Assembly (NCBI RefSeq): GCF_014138625.1
Contig: NZ_JACJHY010000001.1
Location: forward strand, 62,001-126,000
Source: Aminobacter ciceronei
GTDB taxonomy: Bacteria; Pseudomonadota; Alphaproteobacteria; Rhizobiales; Rhizobiaceae
DNA: 64,000 nt
Direction of reading: 5' to 3'
The translations under genes were made by a program, and so were the position numbers. Below, piece by piece: positions 15,496 to 23,859 of this stretch; position 1 is the stretch's first letter, and the number at the start of each line of letters is the position of its first letter. The notes beneath the pieces are model-generated. The model saw nothing but the letters and a program-made list of their open reading frames with translations, searched no databases and had not been told where the DNA came from.

Positions 15496-17027
15496 TGCGT
15501 CGGCTCCATGGATTCGGCGGCGAGACGCCGGCTGACCTTGCCGGTGTCGGTCCGGGGCAATTCGGATCGGAACTCGATGATTTTGGGCACCATGAAATCC
15601 TCGAGATTGGCTTGGCAGTGGCGCAGGATTTCACGCTGGGTCAGGTTGGGATCGGAGAGCACGATCAGCGCGCCGATGGCGTGTCCGAGGATAGGGTCGG
15701 GTATGCCGATCACCACCGCCTCGGCGACACCGGGACAGGCGTGAAGAACGGCCTCGACCTCCTTGGGCGCCACCTTTTCACCACGCGTCTTGATGATGTC
15801 GTCCTTGCGCCCGACGAAATAGAGGAAACCTTCGGCGTCGCGGCGGAACAGGTCGCCGGTGTAGAGCAGCTTTTCCCACGGGTTGAAGCCCGGGCGCAGC
15901 ATGCGGTTGGTCGCTTCCGAATTCTCCCAGTAGCCCTGCATGACATGCGGCCCGCGGATGACCAACTCGCCCGGTGTATCAGGCGGCACCGGCTGGCCGA
16001 GATCGTCGACGACGAAGGCTTCGGTGTTGGGAATGGCGATGCCGACCGATCCGGGGCGCCGGTCGAGCTCCGCCGGCGGCAGGTAGGTGCAACGCTTGCA
16101 CTCGGTCAGGCCATACATGGAATAGAGCCGGGCGCCGGGGAACAGCTCGCGCAGCCGTGCGATATGGGCCGGCGGCAGGGCGGCGGCGGTGTTGGTGACG
16201 TAGCGCAGGCTGGGCAGGAAGCCCGGTTTGATGTCGCGCATCTGCAGGATCAGCGCCGCCATTGTCGGCACCAGCGGGAAGCCGGTGACGTTCTCGGCGC
16301 GGATGACGTCGAAGATCGCCTGCGGGAAGGAGAACGACTTCTCCAGCACCAGCGTCGCGCCCATCTTGATCGACATGATCAGCTGGTAGAGCCCGTAATC
16401 GAAGGCCAGCGGCAGGACGTTGAGGATGATGTCGTCTGGTGTGTTCTCGAGATAGGTGGTGATCGAACCGGCCGCCGCCTCGATGTTGCGATGGGTCATC
16501 ATCACGCCTTTGGGCCGGCCGGTCGAGCCCGAGGTGTAGATCAGCATGGCAAGGTCGACGTCGATGCCGCCATGAAGGGGCATTGCGGCACTGCCTTGCA
16601 GGCATTCTTCGAATGAGACCGCACCTTCCGGTGCCTTGCCGCCGGCAGCCGTTGACACGACGATCAGTTCGCCGCCGTCATTCGCCTCGGTGACGACCGG
16701 CAGCAGCCGGGCCTGGGTCAGCACGGCGCGCGCGCGGCAGTTGCCGATGATGAAATCGAGCTTGTCGGCTTTGGTCGACGGGTTGATCGGACTGAAGACG
16801 GCACCGGCCTTGGCAATGGCGAACACCGACACCGCGGCTTCCCAGCAATTGTCCATGAAGACCAACACGCGATCGCCACGGCCGACGCCAAGATCGCCGA
16901 GCCTTGCTGCCAGCCGGTCCGACATGCTGTCGAGTTCGGCGTAGGTCAGGCGCATGTCGCGGGCAATCAGCGCGGTCTTGTCGCCCCGCAACCGCGCACT
17001 GTCGCGTAAGAACTGCTCCAGTCGCAT
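15492..17027 (-). CDS. AMP-dependent acyl ligase/acyl-CoA synthetase
   Basis: 511 residues of the ANL superfamily. The P-loop-like motif YTSGSTGRPKG is at residues 164-174; further core motifs are YSMYGLTECKR, YTGDLFRRDAEGFLYFVGRKDDIIKTRGEKVAPKEVE, and the C-terminal catalytic Lys in LPRTDTGKVSRR. It activates a carboxylic acid as acyl-AMP and transfers it to a thiol. The acyl carrier protein gene 17 bases upstream suggests that the acceptor is that carrier's phosphopantetheine arm rather than CoA. Start at 17027 behind GGGAGGGG; the 4-base overlap with the NadE-like gene shows coupling. Confidence 0.88.
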   Translation of the reverse strand: MRLEQFLRDSARLRGDKTALIARDMRLTYAELDSMSDRLAARLGDLGVGRGDRVLVFMDNCWEAAVSVFAIAKAGAVFSPINPSTKADKLDFIIGNCRARAVLTQARLLPVVTEANDGGELIVVSTAAGGKAPEGAVSFEECLQGSAAMPLHGGIDVDLAMLIYTSGSTGRPKGVMMTHRNIEAAAGSITTYLENTPDDIILNVLPLAFDYGLYQLIMSIKMGATLVLEKSFSFPQAIFDVIRAENVTGFPLVPTMAALILQMRDIKPGFLPSLRYVTNTAAALPPAHIARLRELFPGARLYSMYGLTECKRCTYLPPAELDRRPGSVGIAIPNTEAFVVDDLGQPVPPDTPGELVIRGPHVMQGYWENSEATNRMLRPGFNPWEKLLYTGDLFRRDAEGFLYFVGRKDDIIKTRGEKVAPKEVEAVLHACPGVAEAVVIGIPDPILGHAIGALIVLSDPNLTQREILRHCQANLEDFMVPKIIEFRSELPRTDTGKVSRRLAAESMEPTQ

Positions 17028-17044
17028 TGCCCCTCCCAAGCGCC

Positions 17045-17332
17045 TCAGGCGGCGCCAGCTGCCTGTTTTACGGGTTGCGCTGCTGCCTGCTTCGCCTCGA
17101 TGAAAGCCGCGATCCGCACCAGCGAGTCGAGATTGGCCGGAACGATGTCGGAATCCGCCATTTCGAGCCCGAACTGGTCCTCGATATAGGTCACCAGTTC
17201 CAGCACGCCGGTGGAGTCGATCACGCCGCTTTCGATCAGCGAAACGTCATCGGCGAGCGCGTAGGACGTGTCCCCGAACAGGAAGTTGTCGATGATGAAG
17301 GCTTTGACCGTGTCCTTGATCTGCTGCGTCAT
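17045..17332 (-). CDS. Acyl carrier protein
   Basis: 95 residues. The phosphopantetheine attachment Ser is Ser40 in LIESGVIDSTGVLELVTYIEDQFG, where the common DSL motif reads DST. Helices I-IV of an ACP are recognisable; the extra 15-residue Ala/Gln-rich tail is unusual. Start at 17332 behind AAGGAGAGAGC. The gene sits between the asparagine synthase and the AMP-ligase, so it is a dedicated carrier for this pathway and not the fatty-acid ACP. Confidence 0.88.
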   Translation of the reverse strand: MTQQIKDTVKAFIIDNFLFGDTSYALADDVSLIESGVIDSTGVLELVTYIEDQFGLEMADSDIVPANLDSLVRIAAFIEAKQAAAQPVKQAAGAA

Positions 17333-17354
17333 GCTCTCTCCTTTTGTTTCATCG

Positions 17355-19298
17355 TCAGGCGGCCTCGGTGACATCGGATCTGGATCCGGCGAACGACCGG
17401 TGCCACAGCTGCGTCGACAGGATGCCGACAAAGGCAGCGTTGTCCCGGAAGCCCGTCACCGCCTGCTGCCGGCACTTTTCGGTCAGCTTCCTTACCGTCG
17501 AAACGTCGAAGAATCCTGAATCGGCGATCGCCTCGGAACTCATCGCATCACGCAGCCACGGCTGCTCGCCAGCGCCGACGAAAGATTGCGAATCCGGAGC
17601 GCGGTAGGGCTGCTTCGTGCGTTGGCCGATCGACGGCGGCAACAGGTCCTTGGTCGCCTCGCGCAAGATGTGCTTTTCGACCAGCCCCTTGAGCTTCATG
17701 CCGGGCGGCAGCCAGCTGGCGAACTCGACAAGGCGATGATCTAGGAACGGGAAGCGGCCCTCGATGCCATGCGCCATCGACATGCGGTCACCCTGGCTCG
17801 ACAGGATGTAGCCCGGCAACAGGTAGCGGCTTTCGAGATATTGCGCCTGGTGCAGCGGATGCCAGCGGGCGAAACGCTCCGGCAGTTGCGAGGCGAGCTC
17901 GGCTGCCGCGTCATAGGATGCGAGTTTGGCGCGCAGGTCGCCGGAGAAGAACAGCTTGGCAGCAGCCGTGTTGCGCATGCGCGGACGGTGCGAATAGAGC
18001 GGATCGTCGAGGCTGTCCTTGCCGGCGCCGAAGAAGGCGGCGAGATAGGACGCCGACTGCTTCTGCAACCCCGGCAGATAGGGGTAGAGCTTGCGGAACA
18101 GATGCGGCCGGCTGGCCGAACCGGGCTGGCGGTCGCAGAAGCGCCGCACCAGCGTCTCCTTGAAGATGTCGTAGCCGGCGAAGACCTCGTCGGCGCCCTC
18201 GCCCGTCAGCACCACCTTGATGCCCTTGGCGCGCACCAGCCCGGAGAGCTGATAGAGCGGCGCCGGTGCCGTGCGGATGACCGGCCGCTCCGTGGCATTG
18301 ATCACCTCCGGGAAGATCGAGGCGATGTCGCCGGGCCCGACATTGACCGCGCTGTGGTGCGATCCGATGGCCAGCGCCATCTCTTCCTGGAACTCGCTTT
18401 CGTCATGCTCGGCACTGTCGAAGGTCACCGAGAAGGTGCGCAAGCCCCCGGTCGCCATCGGTGCTGCCAACGCCGAGACGATGGAGGAATCGAGACCGCC
18501 CGAGAGGTAGGAGCCGACGGTGACGTCGGCGCGCATGCGGATGCGGGTCGCGTCGGTCAGAAGCTCCCGGAGTTCCTCCGCCGCCTGCCTCTCGTCGCGC
18601 GGCGCCCGGGATGCTTCGGCATCGGGGAAATCAAGCTGCCAATAGGGACGCGTCACCAGCCCGCCCTTGTCGGCGATCATGATGTGCCCGGGTTCGAGCT
18701 CGTAGACATTCTTGAAAGCGGTGCGCGGCGCGATCGGCGCCCACAAGGTGAAGATCTGGTCGAGCGCGATTTCGTCGAGTTCGGCGGTGAAATCGGGCAC
18801 CCTGGCAAAGGCCTTGACCTCTGAAGCGAAATACAAAGTGCCGCCGACTTCGGTGTAGAACAGCGGTCGCACCCCCATCCGGTCCCGGGCGAAGAACATG
18901 CGCTGCCGCGGCGCGTCCCAGACGGCGAAAGCAAAGTCGCCATTCATCAGGTCGACGCAGTCGGGGCCCATCTCCTCATAGAGATGCAGGATCACTTCGG
19001 TGTCACTGCCTGTGCGAAACCGGCGGCCGCGCGCCTTCAGCTCGTCGCGCAGTTCGACATAGTTGAAGATCTCGCCGTTGAAGGCGATGTGGAGGTCGCC
19101 CGAAGCGCTGGCCATCGGCTGCTGGCCGTCGCCAAGGCCGACGACCGACAGGCGGGCATGGCCAAGGCCGGCCGAAGGACAGACGAACACGCCCTGCTCG
19201 TCGGGACCCCGATGGGCGATGCTGCCGGTCATGCGCCGCAGCAGCCCGTCAGCCGTTGCTGGCTCGACATTCCCGAGATACCCGACAAATCCACACAT
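17355..19298 (-). CDS. Asparagine synthase (glutamine-hydrolysing) family amidotransferase
   Basis: 647 residues. The N-terminal class II glutaminase starts with the catalytic Cys2 (MCGFVGYLG) and includes AHRGPDEQG, FNGEIFNY and GSDTEV. The synthetase half has SGGLDSS at residues 266-272 and LTGEGADEVFAGYDIF. It moves glutamine ammonia to an acyl-adenylate. AsnB homologues in secondary-metabolite and polysaccharide loci often amidate substrates other than aspartate; here the first position in an operon with an ACP, ligase and NadE-like gene supports a specialised role. The start at 19298 faces a divergent methyltransferase gene. Confidence 0.9.
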   Translation of the reverse strand: MCGFVGYLGNVEPATADGLLRRMTGSIAHRGPDEQGVFVCPSAGLGHARLSVVGLGDGQQPMASASGDLHIAFNGEIFNYVELRDELKARGRRFRTGSDTEVILHLYEEMGPDCVDLMNGDFAFAVWDAPRQRMFFARDRMGVRPLFYTEVGGTLYFASEVKAFARVPDFTAELDEIALDQIFTLWAPIAPRTAFKNVYELEPGHIMIADKGGLVTRPYWQLDFPDAEASRAPRDERQAAEELRELLTDATRIRMRADVTVGSYLSGGLDSSIVSALAAPMATGGLRTFSVTFDSAEHDESEFQEEMALAIGSHHSAVNVGPGDIASIFPEVINATERPVIRTAPAPLYQLSGLVRAKGIKVVLTGEGADEVFAGYDIFKETLVRRFCDRQPGSASRPHLFRKLYPYLPGLQKQSASYLAAFFGAGKDSLDDPLYSHRPRMRNTAAAKLFFSGDLRAKLASYDAAAELASQLPERFARWHPLHQAQYLESRYLLPGYILSSQGDRMSMAHGIEGRFPFLDHRLVEFASWLPPGMKLKGLVEKHILREATKDLLPPSIGQRTKQPYRAPDSQSFVGAGEQPWLRDAMSSEAIADSGFFDVSTVRKLTEKCRQQAVTGFRDNAAFVGILSTQLWHRSFAGSRSDVTEAA

Positions 19299-19482
19299 AC
19301 GCCGGACTCTGTTTCGCTAGTGCGACAAGCGCACGTGTTTAGCGCAAGTTAACCAATGGCAGGAAAGCACACTTCCGATATCAAAACACATCACAAAGCC
19401 GATAGTCTCGGTTTCGCAACCGTCGATACGATAGTAGATATTGATAGAAGGTTCTTTGTGTAACGAATTGTATGAACAAGTC
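19299..19482. promoter_or_regulatory. Divergent promoter region with repeated GATA(G) motifs
   Basis: This region is clearly more AT-rich than its flanks and separates the AsnB operon from the methyltransferase gene. GATAG occurs at 19401, 19430 and 19443 and GATA at 19425 and 19437, all within 47 bp and on the same strand. They could bind a regulator coordinating both units, or be chance in an AT-rich stretch. Confidence 0.4.
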
Positions 19483-20271
19483 ATGTTGATGACAATCGCA
19501 CCCGGGAGAAGCATTGATCGGTTGACGATCCGGGGCGCTGGGGTTGTCATGGAGCGGGCAAAGGACTTGGCGAGGGCAACCATGCATATCGTTGAGAACA
19601 ACGGCGACAAGTCTGGCATCAGGCTGCACAAATTCATGGACATCGAGCTCGAGCTCGGGAGCGACGTGCTCGTGCCGCGCGAGGAAACCGAAATCCTCGG
19701 CCGTGCAGCGCTCGGCCTGCTCTACGGCCGCGGCGCCGACGCCAGGGTAATCGACATGTGCTGCGGCTCCGGCAATCTCGGCCTGGCGATCGCCGCCAAG
19801 ATGCCGGGCGCGCGCGTCTGGAGCGCCGACCTGACCGACAGCACCGTCGCCACCGCCCGTCGAAATGCCGACCGTCTCGGTCTGGCCGACCGGGTGACCA
19901 TTGCCCAGGGCGACCTGTTCGGCGCCTTCGACGGGATGGACCTAGCCGGGTCCATCGACCTTGTCGTCTGCAATCCGCCCTACATCTCGTCTGCACGCCT
20001 CGAAGGCGATCGCAGCGAATTGCTGGCCTCCGAACCGAGGGAAGCCTTCGACGGCGGCCCCTACGGTCTGTCGTTCCACCAGCGGTTGATCCGCGATGCG
20101 GTGACCTTCCTCAAGCCCGGCGGCTGGCTCGCCTTCGAATTCGGCGTCGGCCAGGACCGCCAGGTGGCAGCCCTGCTTGCCCGGGCGCGCGTCTATGCAC
20201 CGGTGGAATTCGTGTCCGACGTCGCCAAGACACCGCGCGCGGCGATCGTCCGCAAGCTCGATCCCGCGTGA
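19483..20271 (+). CDS. HemK/PrmC-like N5-glutamine or small-molecule methyltransferase
   Basis: 262 residues from the ATG at 19483. SAM-binding motif I is VIDMCCGSGNLGLAIAAKMP. The HemK-type catalytic NPPY is in DLVVCNPPYISSARLEGDRSE, and the lead-in DIELELGSDVLVPREETEIL matches PrmC. The N-terminal recognition domain of true PrmC is shortened, so the target may be a small glutamine- or amide-containing molecule rather than release factors. The start is uncertain: TTG at 19441 and ATG at 19549 are alternatives and none has a clear ribosome site. It is divergent from the AsnB operon and followed after 79 bases by a probable acyltransferase. Confidence 0.75.
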   Translation: MLMTIAPGRSIDRLTIRGAGVVMERAKDLARATMHIVENNGDKSGIRLHKFMDIELELGSDVLVPREETEILGRAALGLLYGRGADARVIDMCCGSGNLGLAIAAKMPGARVWSADLTDSTVATARRNADRLGLADRVTIAQGDLFGAFDGMDLAGSIDLVVCNPPYISSARLEGDRSELLASEPREAFDGGPYGLSFHQRLIRDAVTFLKPGGWLAFEFGVGQDRQVAALLARARVYAPVEFVSDVAKTPRAAIVRKLDPA

Positions 20272-20350
20272 CCGGGAGCCCGACCTTCACCCTTCCTAGA
20301 TGTTTCCCGCCTAAGCCATTGCTGCCGTGACATGACCGAGGCTTCGCCCG

Positions 20351-21466
20351 ATGCCTGAAATTCGTCCATTGCAGGCCGCTGATATGGCGGTCGTCGCAGA
20401 CATGTTCCAGCGCGTGCTGCGCAAGCGGCGCACGCCCACGCCCGCCTCGCTGCCCGCCTATCTCCAGCGCCTCTATCTCAGTTCCACCGACGCTACGGCG
20501 GGGTCGCCATCCCTGGTCAATGTCGCCGACGACGGCAGCATTTCGGGCTTCATCGGCGTGACGTCACTGCCCATGCGGTTTGGTGACAGGAAGCTGAACG
20601 CTTCGATCTGCGGTTCGCTGATGGTCGACGAGGACCAGCGCAACGACCTGTCCGGCGCAAGGCTGCTCAAGGCATTTCTCGCCGGTCCGCAGGACCTGTC
20701 GTTCAGCGAGACGGCAAGCGACGTTACCGCCAATATGTGGACGACGCTGCGCGGCTCGATCCTGCCTGACTACAGCCTCGACTGGATCAAGGTATTCAGA
20801 CCGGCAGCCTTCGCCGTTGCCGGTGCCAGACAGCGCCTGCCCATCGCACGCCTCGGCGCGCCGCTGGCCCGCGCCGTCGATGCCTGTCTCGGCCTTCGCC
20901 GCAGCGGCGAGTTTTCGCGCTGGTTCGGCGCCGGCGACGCGGCGGCCTCGCAAGGCCGCTACACAGTGGCAAGCATCGATGCCGACGGCTTCGCCGTACT
21001 GCTCGGCAAATTCACCTCGCGCTTCGCCATTCATCCGGATTGGAACGAAAACGCACTGTCGCGCATCATGTCGGATGCCTCGGCCAAGACGGATTTCGGC
21101 GACATCTGCCGCTGTACGGTTGCGGCGCGCACAGGTGCCGTGATCGGTGCCTTTGTCTATTTCGGCCGGCCCGGTGGCATCGGCCATGTGCTCCAGGTTC
21201 TGGCCTTGCCCGGCCAGGCTGGTGCCGTGATCGACTGCCTGATCAACCATGCCGCCGGCGTCGGCCTCGCCGGTCTCAGAGGCAGGACCCAGCCAGCCCT
21301 GCTGGAAGCGATGCTCGGCCGGCGCATCATCTTCATCAACGTCAACTCGACGGTGGTGCATTCGCGTGATCCCGAGCTCGTCCGGCAGTTCCAGACTGGT
21401 AACGGCTTTTTCAACGGGCTGGTGGGCGAGCATTGGAGCCGCATCTTCGGCGATCGTTTCGACTGA
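20351..21466 (+). CDS. Uncharacterised GNAT-like acyltransferase
   Basis: 371 residues without signal peptide or membrane segments. The N-terminal region (MPEIRPLQAADMAVVADMFQRVLRKRR, then ISGFIGVTSLPMRFGDRKLNASICGSLMVDEDQRN) has the strand and turn pattern of a GNAT N-acyltransferase. The second half (DISCRC..AVIGAFVYFGRPGGIGHVLQVLALPGQAGAVIDCLINHA region) may be a second GNAT-like repeat. I do not recognise the exact family. Its place after the methyltransferase and opposite the AsnB/ACP operon suggests that it acts on an ACP-bound or activated acyl group. It ends 6 bases from the convergent Sel1 gene. Confidence 0.6.
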   Translation: MPEIRPLQAADMAVVADMFQRVLRKRRTPTPASLPAYLQRLYLSSTDATAGSPSLVNVADDGSISGFIGVTSLPMRFGDRKLNASICGSLMVDEDQRNDLSGARLLKAFLAGPQDLSFSETASDVTANMWTTLRGSILPDYSLDWIKVFRPAAFAVAGARQRLPIARLGAPLARAVDACLGLRRSGEFSRWFGAGDAAASQGRYTVASIDADGFAVLLGKFTSRFAIHPDWNENALSRIMSDASAKTDFGDICRCTVAARTGAVIGAFVYFGRPGGIGHVLQVLALPGQAGAVIDCLINHAAGVGLAGLRGRTQPALLEAMLGRRIIFINVNSTVVHSRDPELVRQFQTGNGFFNGLVGEHWSRIFGDRFD

Positions 21467-21472
21467 CGTAAT

Positions 21473-23821
21473 CTAGAACGCGTAGGACAGGACGTCCCCG
21501 GCCTGGCTGCTCATCGGGCCAAAGCGGCAGGCATTGGGCAGCGACCTGGCCGCGCAAAAGCGGCTGACCGCGCGCGTCGTGGAGCCGCTGAGCACGCCGT
21601 TGACAGGCCCGTTGTAATAGCCGGCCTGCTTGAGTTGCTGCTGCGCCAGATAGATGTAGCCGTTCGGATGGGTCGTCCGCATCATGCGGACCAGCGACTG
21701 GCGCTGCTCGGCAGAAAGTTCGTGCATGCGCGCCACGATCGACTGGTAGCCCTTGGTGTCATTTGCGGCGGCGGCAAACAGCATCTCCTCGACGAGGCGA
21801 TCGCCGCGCGACAGCCATGGCGACACGCCTGTCATCAGCTGCTCGGCGCGTTTGGCATCGGCCTTGATGAAGGTGGTGCGGCCATAACGGCGGCCGTCAC
21901 GATAGTAGCTGATCAGATGACGCGCCGCCGCGACGTTGCCGGTGCCGGCTGCCTGTTCAAGCAGGGCTACGGCTGCCTTGGCGTCACGCTTGGTACCCAT
22001 GCCGTAAAACATGGCGTCGGCGAGCGCGGTCGCAGCATCGTCCAGACCCGTTGCTTCGGCCTCACGCAAGGCGGCAACTCCGTCGGCCGGCTTGCCCGCA
22101 TTGCGCAACAGGCTTTCCGACAGCGCCGAGCCGAGGATGAGCAGCCCGTAAGCATCGCCTGCCTCGGCCGCCTGGCGATAATAGCCGGCGGCCTTCTTGC
22201 CGTTGCTCTGCAGCAGCTTGCCTTCGCGATAGAGATCTCCGAGCCTGATCAGCCCTTGCGTCCGCCCGAGCGCCGCCGCCTCGGCATACCAGCGCATTGC
22301 TGCCTGGACATCGGGCGGGCCGCCATCGCCCCGGCTCAAAAGGTCGCCCATCACGATATGCGCCTCGGCTTCGCCGCTCTCGGTCGCAGCCTTCACCATA
22401 GCCCGGCCGGCAGCGACATCCTGGGCTATGCCTTGTCCGCGCGCCAACATGGCGCCGGCGCGGACGGCCCCAATGACATCGCCGAGCCCGGCGGCCTTGC
22501 TGTAATAGTCGAGCGCCTTGGGCAGATCCACGGCAACGGTCATGCCGTCGCTGTAGAAGTCGCCCAGGCGCACCAGCGCCTCAGGTTCGCTCAGACCCGC
22601 CGCACGTTCATAGGCTGCAACGGCGCCGTCTGCATCGACGGCACCCGACTGCGGCTCACGCAGCAGGTCACCAAGGCTGATCAGTGCCAGCGGATTGCCC
22701 GCATCGGCGAGCCGGCGAACCATGTCGCGCCCACCCGAGACGTCGCGCAACGTACCCAAGCCATGCGCCGTCATCTCGCCGACCCTCAGGGCCGCCCGCG
22801 TGTTGCCGGCGTCGGCAGCACGCTGGTAGTAGGCGAAAGCCGCAAGAGGATCCTTTGCGACCGGCGCTGGCGTGGCTCCGCTGTAGACATCGCCAAGGAA
22901 GCTCAGTGCTTCGGCGTCGCCGCCATCGGCCAGTTCCTTGATCGACGCCAGTCCGCCCTCGACGTCCTGCCGCGTGCCCTGACCACGGAATGTCAGTTCG
23001 GCGACGCGCAGCCTGCCGACCTGCTGACCGGCCTCGGCAGCCTTTTCGTAATACCCGAACGCCTTGGCATAGTCGGGCTTGCCGGCGCGGCCACTGCCGA
23101 AGAGATCGCCGAGGCGCAGCAATGCGTCGGGATGCCCGAGTGCGGCTGCCTTGGCATAGGCTGCCTCCGCCCCTGGCATGTCGGGCACGCCGGCATCGGC
23201 ATCGCTCATCAGGTCGCCCTGGGAGACCAGCGCATAGATGTTGCCGCGATCGGCAAGCGACCGCACCAGCGCCAGCCCAGTTGCGCTGTCCCTGGCGATA
23301 CCTTGGCCGCGCGCCAGCATCTCGCCGCTGCGCAGGATGCCGGTTTCGTTGCCGGCCGCGGCGGCACGGCGGTAGTAGTCATAGGCGCGCGGCAGGTCGA
23401 GCGGGATCGCCCTGTTGTCGGCATGGCTGTAGAGGCCGCCAAGCGAGGCGAGTGCTGCGCCGTCGCCGGCCGATGCCACCTCCTCGATGGCCAAAAGCCC
23501 AGCGCTGATGTCGCGTTCGGTGCCTTCGCCCAGCACGCGCATTTCACCGACGCGGAGCCGCGCCGCAGCACTGCCGGCATCCGCCGCCTGGCGGTAATAG
23601 TCGAACGCCTTGGCCGGATCGCGGTTGGCGTTGTCGGCATTGCTGTAGAGATCGCCGAGCCGCAACAAGGCGTCGGCGTTGACCGCACGCTCCCGGGTAA
23701 CAGCGCCTGGCGTGGCCGGCGCGCCCGGGTCGGGCGCGGTTTCCGCCGACAAGGCGGTACTCGCCGAAAGTGCGGCGAACACCGTCATCAGAGCCACATG
23801 GCAGATACGCGACAATGCCAA
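21473..23821 (-). CDS. Secreted Sel1-repeat protein with C-terminal peptidoglycan-binding-like domain
   Basis: 782 residues. An N-terminal signal peptide (to about residue 26, ALSAE) is followed by about 15 Sel1-like repeats of roughly 36 residues (LGDLYSNADNANRDPAKAFDYYRQAADAG type). These alternate with a second form (RVGEMxxxGxGTxRDVxxGLxxI), giving a two-repeat period. The last 60 residues (AQQQLKQAGYYNGPVNGVLSGSTTRAVSRFC) resemble a peptidoglycan-binding domain. Sel1 solenoids such as AlgK scaffold polysaccharide export machinery; given the neighbours, that is the most likely role. The start appears to be TTG at 23821, or TTG at 23815, which is better spaced from GGGAG. The paralogue lies 38 bases upstream. 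Confidence 0.8.
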   Translation of the reverse strand: MALSRICHVALMTVFAALSASTALSAETAPDPGAPATPGAVTRERAVNADALLRLGDLYSNADNANRDPAKAFDYYRQAADAGSAAARLRVGEMRVLGEGTERDISAGLLAIEEVASAGDGAALASLGGLYSHADNRAIPLDLPRAYDYYRRAAAAGNETGILRSGEMLARGQGIARDSATGLALVRSLADRGNIYALVSQGDLMSDADAGVPDMPGAEAAYAKAAALGHPDALLRLGDLFGSGRAGKPDYAKAFGYYEKAAEAGQQVGRLRVAELTFRGQGTRQDVEGGLASIKELADGGDAEALSFLGDVYSGATPAPVAKDPLAAFAYYQRAADAGNTRAALRVGEMTAHGLGTLRDVSGGRDMVRRLADAGNPLALISLGDLLREPQSGAVDADGAVAAYERAAGLSEPEALVRLGDFYSDGMTVAVDLPKALDYYSKAAGLGDVIGAVRAGAMLARGQGIAQDVAAGRAMVKAATESGEAEAHIVMGDLLSRGDGGPPDVQAAMRWYAEAAALGRTQGLIRLGDLYREGKLLQSNGKKAAGYYRQAAEAGDAYGLLILGSALSESLLRNAGKPADGVAALREAEATGLDDAATALADAMFYGMGTKRDAKAAVALLEQAAGTGNVAAARHLISYYRDGRRYGRTTFIKADAKRAEQLMTGVSPWLSRGDRLVEEMLFAAAANDTKGYQSIVARMHELSAEQRQSLVRMMRTTHPNGYIYLAQQQLKQAGYYNGPVNGVLSGSTTRAVSRFCAARSLPNACRFGPMSSQAGDVLSYAF

Positions 23822-23859
23822 CTCCCTGACTGGCGCCTGGCAAGCGGCGCCAGCAAAAC

